This document shows, piece by piece, positions 1 to 6,744 of a stretch of DNA of 16,061 nt. The position numbers were made by a program, and so were the translations under genes. Source of the stretch: an uncultured Peptococcaceae bacterium (GTDB lineage: Bacteria > Bacillota > Peptococcia > Peptococcales > Peptococcaceae); NCBI GenBank assembly GCA_902492275.1, contig CABUKW010000057.1:1-16061 (forward strand). Direction: 5' to 3'. The notes beneath the pieces were generated by a model. The model made no database searches. It was given only the letters and a program-made list of their open reading frames with translations, and was not told the DNA's origin. The stretch's first letter is position 1. Each line of letters starts with the position of its first letter.

Positions 1-1
1 T

Positions 2-280
2 TTGTGGCAGGTGACGGTGGACGCCGATTGCCTGGCCGACAAGCTGCAGGTGCGCAGCCGTTTACCCGGCGACAGGGTGCAGCCGTTGGGAATGGAGAAT
101 CACAAAAAGCTGAAAAAGTTTTTAATTGAGAAAAAAATTCCGGCAACGGAGCGGGACAAATTGCCTATGATTGCAAAAGAACAAGAAATCATCTGGATTC
201 CCGGTTATTTTCTGGCGGACTGTGTCAAAATAACCGAGACAACAAGACGTTTTTGCCTGCTGCAATGTTTTCGCAAATAA
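2..280 (+). CDS. tilS: tRNA(Ile)-lysidine synthase, C-terminal part (5' truncated by window)
   Basis: This is the last 92 residues of TilS, which converts cytidine 34 of the minor tRNA-Ile anticodon to lysidine in the cytoplasm, using ATP and lysine. Only the C-terminal domain is visible. It shows the family pattern of an Arg-x-Arg-x-Pro-Gly-Asp-Arg stretch followed by Pro-Leu-Gly-Met, Lys-Lys-Leu-Lys and a KIPxxERDxxP segment, near residues 18-56 of the fragment. The catalytic N-terminal PP-loop domain lies upstream of the window. The reading frame is open from base 2 to the TAA at 278-280, so the first codon here is not a real start. Position just upstream of ftsH is the common Bacillota arrangement. 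The hpt gene that often sits between the two is absent. The family call is firm. Confidence 0.88.
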   Translation: MWQVTVDADCLADKLQVRSRLPGDRVQPLGMENHKKLKKFLIEKKIPATERDKLPMIAKEQEIIWIPGYFLADCVKITETTRRFCLLQCFRK

Positions 281-281
281 A

Positions 282-309
282 TTGGGATAGGAAAAGGATT
301 TTTTATAAA
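282..309 (+). promoter_or_regulatory. possible sigma-A promoter for ftsH
   Basis: TTGGGA at 282-287 and TATAAA at 304-309 are separated by 16 nt, directly after the tilS stop and about 100 nt before ftsH. The -35 matches the consensus at 4 of 6 positions and the -10 at 5 of 6. This is a plausible but unproven promoter; ftsH could also be reached by read-through from tilS, since no terminator is visible in between. Confidence 0.3.
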
Positions 310-409
310 CAATGGGGAAGAAAGAAGCTAGAATATGAGAGATGGGCAGACGGCGGTACAGCAGTCAAGAAGTTTTCATCTCACCAGAATACAAAGAGGA
401 GGGTAAGCA

Positions 410-2404
410 TTGAACAGAGGTTTCAGAACAGTGGCCATTTATATGGTAATTGTACTGTTGGCGATGACCTTTATCCGGTTGGGTACGCCGGTGCCGACAG
501 AAGAAGTTACAATGGCTGATATAGAAAATTATACACAACTTATGGACAGTGCCGAAGCTGGAGAAATTGCCAGTGTGGAAATCACAACATACGATAACAC
601 ACAGACTGTAAACGGGAAAATGAATGATGGCAAAGAGTTTACAGGAATTATTATCCCAAAAGAAAACGCCGAAGCGACTTTGGCGACTTTTCGGGAAAAC
701 GGAGTCATAGTGGATCAAAAGGAAACGCCAACTCCATCCCCGTGGATTAGTCTGCTGGGTACCTTGTTGCCTATTTTGCTGATGGTAGGGTTATTCTTCT
801 TTATCATGCAGCAGAGCCAGGGCGGCGGTGGCAAGGTTATGCAATTTGGCAAGAGCAAGGCCAGAGTTATTGTAGATGAAAAAAATAAAGTCACCTTTGA
901 CGATGTGGCCGGCGCCGACGAAGTAAAAGAGGAATTAGAAGAAATTGTAGAATTCCTCAAATCACCGAAGAAATTTAACGAAATTGGCGCAAAAATTCCC
1001 AAAGGCGTTTTGCTCTATGGACCTCCGGGCACAGGGAAAACCTTGTTGGCGCGAGCGGTGGCCGGTGAAGCTGGCGTAGCCTTTTTTAGCATCAGCGGTT
1101 CCGATTTCGTAGAAATGTTCGTAGGGGTGGGCGCGTCCCGCGTTCGCGATTTGTTTGAACAGGCCAAGAAAAACGCGCCCTGTATCATCTTTATTGATGA
1201 AATCGATGCAGTGGGCCGTCAGCGCGGCGCTGGCGTAGGCGGCGGCCATGATGAACGGGAACAGACTTTAAATCAGTTGCTGGTGGAAATGGACGGCTTT
1301 AACAGCAACGAAGGCATTATTATTTTGGCGGCTACCAACCGTCCCGATATTTTAGACCCGGCATTGCTGCGGCCAGGCCGTTTTGACCGTCAGGTAACGG
1401 TGGACCGTCCTGATGTCAAAGGCCGTGAAGAAATTTTAAAAGTGCATGTGCGGAAGACGCCGCTGGCCAGCGATGTGGATTTGGCAGTTATCGCCAAGCA
1501 GACAGCCGGTTTTACCGGCGCCGATTTGGCCAACTTGGTCAATGAAGCCGCGCTGCTTTCTGCCCGGTTGGGTTTGAAAAAAGTAGGTCAGCAGCAGTTG
1601 GAACAATCTATTGAACGGGTCATCGCCGGTCCGGAAAAGAAATCTCGGGCCATGATGAGCGAATACGAAAAAAATCTGGTATCCTATCACGAAGCGGGCC
1701 ATGCGTTATTGGGCTATCTGTTGCCGGAATGCGATCCGGTGCATAAGGTATCCATTATTCCGCGGGGACGGGCCGGCGGCTATACACTGCTGCTGCCTAC
1801 CGAGGACCGCAATTACATGACGCGCACCCATCTACGCCATCAGATTATCATGATGCTGGGCGGCCGCGTGGCGGAAGAAATCGTGTTGCATGAAATCAGC
1901 ACCGGCGCCTCCAATGATATTGAACGGGCCACCAGCACCATTCGCCGTATGATTACCGAATGGGGGATGTCCGATGAATTGGGCACCATCACCTTTGGCA
2001 ATAACAATAACGATCAGGTATTCCTGGGCCGCGACTTGGGTCGCGACCGCAACTATAGTGAAGCGGTAGCTTATTCCATCGACAAAGAAGTAAAACGTAT
2101 GATGGATGATTGCCATGCCGAAGCCAGACGGCTGCTGAGCGAAAATCTGGAAAAACTGACGCTGATTGCAGAAACCCTGAAAGAACGGGAAACCATCCAG
2201 GCCGATGAATTTACGGCATTGATGGAAGGCCGCTCCTTAGAAGAATTAGACGCGCAAAAAGAAGATTTGCTGCGGGAACAAAAAGGACTGGCCAAAAAAG
2301 AGGCGCCTGTGTCTGATCCAGAAAAAGAGCCGGTTGCCTTAGCAACAGAAGAAGCGCCAGCACAGGAATCAGAAAAGAAAGACGACTGGAAGGTGCAGAT
2401 TTAA
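410..2404 (+). CDS. ftsH: ATP-dependent zinc metalloprotease FtsH
   Basis: This is a membrane-anchored AAA+ protease that extracts and degrades misfolded membrane proteins and selected cytosolic regulators as a hexamer. The 664-residue product has the full family layout. Transmembrane segments lie at about residues 6-23 and 112-133, with the small extracytoplasmic domain between them. Walker A GPPGTGKT is at 204-211 and Walker B FIDEID at 261-266. The second region of homology has the arginine fingers R321 and R324. The zinc motif HEAGH is at 427-431 and the third ligand, D503, is in the SNDIERAT segment. The acidic, lysine-rich C-terminal tail is poorly conserved, as usual. The start is a TTG at 410, chosen because GAGGAGGG at 396-403 sits 6 nt upstream and the N-terminal membrane segment begins immediately after. 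No other start fits. ndk follows 41 nt downstream and may be co-transcribed. Confidence 0.97.
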   Translation: MNRGFRTVAIYMVIVLLAMTFIRLGTPVPTEEVTMADIENYTQLMDSAEAGEIASVEITTYDNTQTVNGKMNDGKEFTGIIIPKENAEATLATFRENGVIVDQKETPTPSPWISLLGTLLPILLMVGLFFFIMQQSQGGGGKVMQFGKSKARVIVDEKNKVTFDDVAGADEVKEELEEIVEFLKSPKKFNEIGAKIPKGVLLYGPPGTGKTLLARAVAGEAGVAFFSISGSDFVEMFVGVGASRVRDLFEQAKKNAPCIIFIDEIDAVGRQRGAGVGGGHDEREQTLNQLLVEMDGFNSNEGIIILAATNRPDILDPALLRPGRFDRQVTVDRPDVKGREEILKVHVRKTPLASDVDLAVIAKQTAGFTGADLANLVNEAALLSARLGLKKVGQQQLEQSIERVIAGPEKKSRAMMSEYEKNLVSYHEAGHALLGYLLPECDPVHKVSIIPRGRAGGYTLLLPTEDRNYMTRTHLRHQIIMMLGGRVAEEIVLHEISTGASNDIERATSTIRRMITEWGMSDELGTITFGNNNNDQVFLGRDLGRDRNYSEAVAYSIDKEVKRMMDDCHAEARRLLSENLEKLTLIAETLKERETIQADEFTALMEGRSLEELDAQKEDLLREQKGLAKKEAPVSDPEKEPVALATEEAPAQESEKKDDWKVQI

Positions 2405-2445
2405 AGCCGCAGTATCAGTATAAAAAATGAGGAAGGGGTAAATTT

Positions 2446-2895
2446 ATGGAAAAAACATTTGCAATGATTAAACCGGATGCTGTGCAGAGAGGCTTAGTAG
2501 GCGCCATTATCAGCCGCTACGAAGCAAAAGGGCTGCGCATTGCCGCTATGAAAATCATGAACGTGACAGAAGAAATCGCCAAACAGCATTATGCAGAGCA
2601 TGTAGAGAAACCATTTTTCCCAGGTTTATTAGCGTATATCACCAGCGGTCCTGTTGTGGCGTTGGTGATTGAAGGAAAACATGCGGTGGCTGAAGTGCGC
2701 AAATTGAACGGCGCGACCAATCCTTTGGAAGCAGCCTGCGGCACTATCCGCGGCGACTTCGCCCAGGAAGTAGGCCGCAATGTGGTTCATGGCTCCGACA
2801 GTGTGGCTTCCGCAGAACGGGAAATCGCCATCTATTTTGGTGCCGATGAAGTATTGGACTATGAACATCTGCCAGCAACATGGCTCTTTGAATAA
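2446..2895 (+). CDS. ndk: nucleoside diphosphate kinase
   Basis: This enzyme transfers the gamma-phosphate of ATP to nucleoside diphosphates through a phospho-histidine intermediate, maintaining (d)NTP pools. The 149-residue length is typical. The N-terminal TFAMIKPD motif carries the phosphate-binding lysine K9. The GTIRGDF loop is present around residue 100, and the active-site histidine is H115 in the NVVHGSDS motif. A family-typical proline just before GTIRGDF is a cysteine here, which is unlikely to matter. The ATG at 2446 is preceded by GAGGAAGGGG at about 2427-2436, a strong ribosome binding site. The gene is closed off by a clear intrinsic terminator 20 nt after the stop. ftsH upstream is on the same strand with a short gap, so the two may share a transcript. 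Confidence 0.97.
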   Translation: MEKTFAMIKPDAVQRGLVGAIISRYEAKGLRIAAMKIMNVTEEIAKQHYAEHVEKPFFPGLLAYITSGPVVALVIEGKHAVAEVRKLNGATNPLEAACGTIRGDFAQEVGRNVVHGSDSVASAEREIAIYFGADEVLDYEHLPATWLFE

Positions 2896-2914
2896 AAAAT
2901 CGCAGAATTATTTA

Positions 2915-2948
2915 CCGGCTGCTGCCTATAAAGCACAGCCGGTTTTTT
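2915..2948 (+). terminator. intrinsic terminator of ndk
   Basis: The inverted repeat CCGGCTG (2915-2921) / CAGCCGG (2936-2942) is extended inward by TGC/GCA with one bulged base, and is followed immediately by six T residues at 2943-2948. This is a canonical rho-independent terminator 20 nt after the ndk stop codon. Confidence 0.92.
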
Positions 2949-3065
2949 CGTGGGCTAACAGCAAAAACTGTATACGTTCCGAAATATTTTTCCAGTATGT
3001 TTTTGAACAGGCCGCGCATAATAGAGAGTGCCTCAGAAAGTTTCCGCATTGATGAGGTCGTGAAG
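2949..3065. other. gene-free segment upstream of the structured hairpin
   Basis: No convincing gene is seen here. The segment lies between the ndk terminator and a second hairpin with a U-run, so anything transcribed from it on the + strand would be a short RNA ending near 3130. It contains the palindromic GAAAGTTTC inside a CCTCA/TGAGG arm pair at about 3031-3057. I see no good sigma-A promoter at its left end. On the - strand two overlapping frames are open across most of it, but neither resembles a family I can name. Confidence 0.3.
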
Positions 3066-3130
3066 GACTTACAGTGTTTTGATGAATCAGCAAGGCGATT
3101 GCCGTTAGTTGATTTGCTGTAAGTCTTTTT
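3066..3130 (+). terminator. long nested hairpin with U-run (terminator-like element)
   Basis: GACTTACAG at 3066-3074 is perfectly complementary to CTGTAAGTC at 3117-3125, and five T residues follow (3126-3130). Inside the 42-nt loop, AATCAGC pairs with GTTGATT (one G-U), and GGC-GATT-GCC forms a small apical stem. The result is a nested elongated hairpin rather than a simple short terminator. It ends only 3 nt before the -35 of the next promoter, so it cannot be a leader attenuator of that promoter. It would instead terminate an upstream transcript or be the 3' end of a small RNA. Confidence 0.55.
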
Positions 3131-3133
3131 ATT

Positions 3134-3162
3134 TTGCCTTCCGACAGGTTTTCGTATATAAT
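3134..3162 (+). promoter_or_regulatory. sigma-A promoter for the isomerase-aldolase operon
   Basis: TTGCCT at 3134-3139 and a perfect TATAAT at 3157-3162 are separated by the optimal 17 nt. Transcription should start near 3169, giving a leader of about 50 nt before the start codon. That leaves no room for a SAM riboswitch or T-box downstream of this promoter. Confidence 0.75.
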
Positions 3163-3218
3163 CATAGCAGAAAACTTTTTGCAGAGAACTTTTTACGTTT
3201 GCGAAGGATGTGGTGTTG

Positions 3219-4946
3219 ATGTTGCCAAAACCGATTTGGCTGGAGGACGGCAAGGTTTTTTTAATTGACCAGACCAAGCTGCCGGTAGAAGTGGATGTGC
3301 AGGAAATTCAAACGGCGGAGCAGATGTGGGACGCCATTAAGCGGCTGGTGGTGCGCGGTGCGCCGGCGATTGGATTGGCCGCGGCTTTTGGCGTGTATTT
3401 GGGTGCAGTGCGCAAGCTGGAGACCGGCGAGTTGACAGCAGAGAATTTTGTGGCGCAGGTAAAAGAGATTGGCGCTTATTTAGATACGGCGCGGCCTACG
3501 GCGGTTAATCTGCATTGGGCTGTGGTGCGTATGGGCCAACGGGCGGAGCAGTTGGCGTTGGAACCTCATGCTGCTGCGGAGTTGGTGCAAGGCTTGCGGC
3601 AGGAATGTGAACAAATGCTGGCGGAGGATATTGCCGCTTGTCGGGCCATTGGTGAATATGGCGCCGATTTGCTGGAGCAAATTCCCAATTTTCGGGCTAT
3701 GCTGACCCATTGCAACGCCGGCGCCTTGGCTACCAGCATGTACGGGACAGCGCTGGCGCCGGCCTATATTCTGCAGGAACGGCAGCGTCCGGTGGCCGTT
3801 TATTCGGATGAAACGCGGCCTCTGCTGCAAGGCGCGCGGCTGACGGCCTGGGAATTGAGCCAGAGCGGGATTCCGGTGACAACCATCTGCGATAATATGG
3901 CGGGCGTTGTGATGGCCCAGCAAAAGGTGCAGGCGGTGATTGTAGGGGCGGACCGCATTGCCGCCAATGGTGATACGGCCAATAAGATTGGCACTTACAC
4001 GGTAGCCATTTTGGCCAAAGCCCATCAAATTCCTTTTTATGTGGCAGCGCCTTTATCAACGGTGGATTTTACCATTAGCGATGGCAGCCAAATTCCCATT
4101 GAGCAGCGCCGGGAAGAGGAAATCCGCCAGTTTAACGGGCGGCAAACAGTGCCGGAGGCCGCTATGGTATTTAATCCGGCCTTTGATGTAACGCCGGAGC
4201 AGTATATTACCGCCATTATCACCGAAAAAGGCGTAGCCTTTCCGCCTTTTCAGCAAAATTTAGAGGCCTTGCGGCAGGGAAAGCCGACCCTTGGCTGCAA
4301 TGTCCGCACTTTACAGCAGCAGGTGGTAGATGCGGCTAAGAAAATGGCCCGTGATGGATTGAGCAGCGGCAGTTTCGGCAATGTGAGTGCGGTGGACAGA
4401 AATCATAATTTATTGGCCATTACGCCTTCCGGTGTGCTGTACGATACCATGCAGCCAGAAGATATTTGTCTGCTCCATTTAGATGGCAGTGCGGTGGAAG
4501 GTGTGGTCAACCGTTACAAGCCATCGTCGGAGCTGCCCATGCACTGTGCTGTTTACAGCGTTCGTCCCGATTGCAATGCCATTGTGCATACCCATGGGGC
4601 TTATTGCACCGCCTATGCTTCCAGCGGCAAACAGTTGGGACCTGTGATTAGCGAAATGGGCATGGTGGCTTCTGGCAATGTGCCGTTGGTGCCCTATTGT
4701 CCGCCGGGCAGCGCAGCATTGGCAGAGCAGACGGCAAAGGCGCTGCAAGAGGCCAACGGCTGTTTGCTGGCCAATCATGGCGCGGTCGTAGCCGCTGATG
4801 GGATGGAGCGGGCCTATATGCTGGCGCAAATTTTAGAGGATGGCGCCAGAGTTGCCTGCCTGGCCGGGCAAGTCGGTGCAGTGCAGCAAATTCCGGCGGA
4901 GGATAGCGCCCGGTTGTATGAGAGTATGAAACGTTACGGACGGTAA
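3219..4946 (+). CDS. MtnA-type sugar-phosphate isomerase fused to FucA-type class II aldolase
   Basis: This is one uninterrupted frame of about 575 residues with two enzymes. Residues 1 to about 345 are an aldose-ketose isomerase of the MtnA/eIF2B-like family. The catalytic cysteine is C165 in LTHCNAG and the catalytic aspartate is D245 in VGADRIAANGD. The 80-residue spacing equals that of Bacillus MtnA (C160/D240). After a short linker, residues 361-575 form a class II aldolase domain with GNVS near 388, catalytic E438 and zinc ligands H457, H459 and H520. The spacing of these four is identical to E. coli FucA (E73, H92, H94, H155). Together they would isomerise 5-methylthioribose-1-P or 5-deoxyribose-1-P and split the ketose to dihydroxyacetone phosphate plus a small aldehyde (DHAP shunt). 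The start is uncertain: ATG 3219 is chosen, with AAGGA at 3204-3208, but TTG 3216 or GTG 3213/3210 are possible. The MtnA/aldolase calls are firm; the exact substrate is inferred. Confidence 0.9.
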   Translation: MLPKPIWLEDGKVFLIDQTKLPVEVDVQEIQTAEQMWDAIKRLVVRGAPAIGLAAAFGVYLGAVRKLETGELTAENFVAQVKEIGAYLDTARPTAVNLHWAVVRMGQRAEQLALEPHAAAELVQGLRQECEQMLAEDIAACRAIGEYGADLLEQIPNFRAMLTHCNAGALATSMYGTALAPAYILQERQRPVAVYSDETRPLLQGARLTAWELSQSGIPVTTICDNMAGVVMAQQKVQAVIVGADRIAANGDTANKIGTYTVAILAKAHQIPFYVAAPLSTVDFTISDGSQIPIEQRREEEIRQFNGRQTVPEAAMVFNPAFDVTPEQYITAIITEKGVAFPPFQQNLEALRQGKPTLGCNVRTLQQQVVDAAKKMARDGLSSGSFGNVSAVDRNHNLLAITPSGVLYDTMQPEDICLLHLDGSAVEGVVNRYKPSSELPMHCAVYSVRPDCNAIVHTHGAYCTAYASSGKQLGPVISEMGMVASGNVPLVPYCPPGSAALAEQTAKALQEANGCLLANHGAVVAADGMERAYMLAQILEDGARVACLAGQVGAVQQIPAEDSARLYESMKRYGR

Positions 4947-5001
4947 GCACCTGTCGGCGCTGTCATTCATATGCTGTAACAGACAGTGAGGTGAGTACAG
5001 C

Positions 5002-5457
5002 ATGACATGTCGTGCCATTTATACCGTGCGGAATATCAATCCGGCAGAGCAGCGGCTGATTCGGGACAATATGCTGGAGCTAAAGCAACGCATTTTTTTG
5101 CAGCAGCTGCAGGATGGCTTCCCTACCTTTCGCCATTATGGTTTGGATTTGGGGGACGGAACGGTGGTCCATTTTCGCGGCAAATTGCAGTATATTCACG
5201 CCAATGCTTGGATACAGCGCACCAGCTGCGCCGAGTTTAGCCAGGGCGGCGTGATATGTCCAGCTTGCGAGGTGCGGTTTGCCTTTCCACCGGAGGAGGT
5301 TGCCCGGCGAGCGCTGAGCCAGGTGGGCTGCAACTTTGGCGGTTATAATTTTCTCTGCAATAATTGTGAGCATTTTGTAAATTGGTGCGCCTGCGGGCGG
5401 CGGATTTCCCGACAGGTGATGATGCGGGAAGTTTTTGGGGAGGATTTCAGAGATTGA
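5002..5457 (+). CDS. LRAT-domain (NlpC/P60-like) protein
   Basis: The 151-residue protein carries the hallmarks of the lecithin:retinol acyltransferase/H-rev107 fold. A His-Tyr-Gly segment begins at H45 (HYGLDLGDG), a second histidine is at H57 in VVHF, and the nucleophile is C122 in the NCEHFVNWC motif. Those are the expected catalytic triad positions in a thiol hydrolase/acyltransferase of the permuted papain-like family. There is no signal peptide or membrane segment, so it is probably cytosolic. Bacterial members are largely uncharacterised, and acyl transfer or thioester/amide hydrolysis are the family's chemistries. It is cysteine-rich beyond the catalytic residue. The gene begins 55 nt after the isomerase-aldolase stop, with GAGGTGAG about 10 nt upstream of ATG 5002. 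Its TGA overlaps the TTG start of ymdB, so it is embedded in the operon. The family assignment is good; the function is unknown. Confidence 0.8.
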   Translation: MTCRAIYTVRNINPAEQRLIRDNMLELKQRIFLQQLQDGFPTFRHYGLDLGDGTVVHFRGKLQYIHANAWIQRTSCAEFSQGGVICPACEVRFAFPPEEVARRALSQVGCNFGGYNFLCNNCEHFVNWCACGRRISRQVMMREVFGEDFRD

Positions 5458-6227
5458 GGATTTTATTTGTAGGAGATATTACAGGCAAAGCCGGGCTGGA
5501 AAAAGCCCGGCAGGAGCTTGGCCGGTTGCGGCGGCAGCAACAGATTGATTTGATTATTGTAAACGGAGAAAATGCGGCGGAGCGCAACGGCATCACAGAA
5601 AAACAATTTCGCGAGCTGCGGTTTGCCGGTGCCGATGTGGTCACGATGGGCAATCACACCTGGGCCAACAGCGAAATTTATCAGTTTATTGACAGGGAAG
5701 AAGCCATCGTCCGGCCCTATAATTATCCGGTGGGTACGCCGGGGCGGGGCTATACGCTGGTGGATTTGGGGCGCAGTCAGGTGGCGGTGATCAATTTGCT
5801 GGGCAATGTGTATGTCAGCACGCTGCCTTCGCCTTTCACTATGATAGACGCCTTGTTGGACGATTTGCAGCGGCAGGGCGTGCGCCATATTGTCATTGAT
5901 TTTCACGGAGAAGCCACGTCGGAGAAGATAACTTTCGCCCGCTATGTAGATGGACGGGTTAGCGCAGTCTTGGGCACCCATACCCATGTGCAGACTGCCG
6001 ACGCTTGCATATTACCCAAAGGCACTGCATATATCAGTGATGTGGGCATGACTGGGGCCATAGATTCGGTGCTGGGCGTAAAGACCGAATTGGCAGTGCA
6101 GCAGTTTGTAACGCAAATTCCAGTGCGGTTTCAGCACGCGGAGGGCGCGGCACAGCTCTGTGCAGTTGTGGTGGAACTGGACGATAAAACAGGAAAAGCG
6201 AAAGATATTACACCATTGCAGATTTGA
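5454..6227 (+). CDS. ymdB: YmdB-family metallophosphoesterase (2',3'-cNMP phosphodiesterase)
   Basis: This is a dinuclear-metal phosphodiesterase of the YmdB family. In Bacillus the enzyme acts on 2',3'-cyclic nucleotides and affects biofilm and motility gene expression. The 257-residue product has all the metal-binding motifs in order: D8 in VGDITGK, E39-N40 in NGENAAE, N67-H68 in GNHTW, H151 in DFHGEATSEK, and H176/H178 in GTHTHVQTAD. The last three sit one residue later than in B. subtilis, and the rest coincide. The TTG at 5454 is preferred because GGGGAGG at 5437-5443 lies about 10 nt upstream and the protein then begins with the family-typical MRILFVGD. The frame is open further upstream, but only inside the LRAT gene. 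It overlaps the LRAT stop by 4 nt, implying translational coupling. spoVS downstream is the usual neighbour, while rny (RNase Y) is not adjacent. Confidence 0.93.
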   Translation: MRILFVGDITGKAGLEKARQELGRLRRQQQIDLIIVNGENAAERNGITEKQFRELRFAGADVVTMGNHTWANSEIYQFIDREEAIVRPYNYPVGTPGRGYTLVDLGRSQVAVINLLGNVYVSTLPSPFTMIDALLDDLQRQGVRHIVIDFHGEATSEKITFARYVDGRVSAVLGTHTHVQTADACILPKGTAYISDVGMTGAIDSVLGVKTELAVQQFVTQIPVRFQHAEGAAQLCAVVVELDDKTGKAKDITPLQI

Positions 6228-6245
6228 TGCTGAAAAATAGAAGTT

Positions 6246-6265
6246 AAAAATTTCCATAAATTTTT
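6246..6265 (+). terminator. weak A/T hairpin after ymdB
   Basis: AAAAATTT (6246-6253) and AAATTTTT (6258-6265) form an 8-bp all-A/T stem with a CCAT loop shortly after the ymdB stop. It could reduce read-through into spoVS, but it has no G-C pairs and is a poor terminator on its own. Confidence 0.25.
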
Positions 6266-6274
6266 GTTCTGAAA

Positions 6275-6303
6275 AAAGGAATATCTTGGGAACTGTTGAA
6301 TAT
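6275..6303 (+). promoter_or_regulatory. sigma-H-type promoter of spoVS
   Basis: The sequence fits the sigma-H consensus (RNAGGAWWW, 11-12 nt, RNNGAATWW) at every specified position: AAAGGAATA at 6275-6283, an 11-nt spacer, and GTTGAATAT at 6295-6303. spoVS of Bacillus subtilis is known to be under sigma-H control. A TATAAT hexamer overlaps at 6301-6306, but no suitable -35 lies 16-18 nt before it, so a sigma-A reading is weaker. The leader to the spoVS start is about 45 nt. Confidence 0.72.
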
Positions 6304-6357
6304 AATAATAGTATTCAAAATATTACCATTTTTAAATTTTTCAGGAGGTAAAATCTT

Positions 6358-6618
6358 ATGGAAGTATTAAAAGTATCAGCAAAATCCAATCCAAATTCTG
6401 TGGCAGGCGCACTGGCCGGTGTCATTCGGGAGCGGGGCGGTGCAGAAATGCAAGCCATTGGCGCAGGTGCATTGAATCAGGCAGTGAAAGCAGTGGCAAT
6501 CGCACGAGGGTTTGTAGCGCCCAGTGGAGTTGATTTAATCTGCATACCAGCCTTTACCGATATTATGATTGACGAGGAAGAACGCACCGCCATTAAAATT
6601 ATTGTGGAGCCTCGTTAG
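6358..6618 (+). CDS. spoVS: stage V sporulation protein S
   Basis: This is a small Alba-like protein of 86 residues, the same length as the Bacillus protein. It is almost certainly SpoVS from the highly conserved N-terminal EVLKVSAKSNPNSVAGALAG stretch, the QAIGAGALNQAVKA segment and the DEEERTAIKI end. In B. subtilis it is required for progression past stage V of sporulation and affects septation, and its exact molecular role is unresolved. Homologues also occur in non-sporulating relatives, so its presence does not prove sporulation. ATG 6358 is preceded by a near-perfect AGGAGG at about 6343-6348. The ymdB-spoVS order is the conserved one. A sigma-H-type promoter precedes the gene, and a hairpin terminator begins 8 nt after the stop, so it is probably transcribed alone as well as by read-through. 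Confidence 0.96.
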   Translation: MEVLKVSAKSNPNSVAGALAGVIRERGGAEMQAIGAGALNQAVKAVAIARGFVAPSGVDLICIPAFTDIMIDEEERTAIKIIVEPR

Positions 6619-6625
6619 AGGGAAA

Positions 6626-6650
6626 GGCCAGCTTATCTGCTGGCTGTTTT
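6626..6650 (+). terminator. intrinsic terminator of spoVS
   Basis: GCCAGC (6627-6632) and GCTGGC (6639-6644) pair, with a G-U pair extending the base, and are followed by TGTTTT. It lies directly after the spoVS stop. Confidence 0.8.
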
Positions 6651-6699
6651 AGAAATCGTTCAGAAACTTTGCTACCCACTTTTTTCTTAAAGTATCCAT

Positions 6700-6744
6700 A
6701 AACACAAAAAAGCAGCGTGCTATGCAGGCTGCTTTTTTGTGTTT
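6700..6744. terminator. 17-bp perfect hairpin, probable bidirectional terminator
   Basis: The 17-nt arms at 6700-6716 and 6728-6744 are perfectly complementary. The G-C-rich top (AGCAGC/GCTGCT) is flanked by an A-run on the left arm and a T-run on the right, with an 11-nt loop. Read from either strand it ends in a U-tract, so it can terminate both directions. It is the second terminator after spoVS and insulates the lactate operon. Confidence 0.8.

Noticed and set aside
2949..3218. SAM riboswitch or T-box before the methionine-salvage-like gene
   Set aside because: The hallmark S-box segments and the T-box AGGGTGG motif are absent, and the gene's own promoter lies after the hairpin, leaving only about 50 nt of leader.
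2912..3277. Open frames of 121 and 79 residues on the - strand across the ndk-mtnA gap
   Set aside because: They run through the ndk terminator and the mtnA promoter, overlap each other in different frames, lack a clear ribosome binding site and match no family I recognise. They are kept only as a remark on the structured segment.
3480..4028. 182-residue open frame on the - strand inside the isomerase-aldolase gene
   Set aside because: It is antisense to a gene with clear catalytic motifs and has a low-complexity His/Arg/Gln-rich composition typical of a shadow frame.
5463..5987. 174-residue open frame on the - strand inside ymdB
   Set aside because: It is complementary to a gene with all metal-binding motifs in place; no start signal and no family resemblance.
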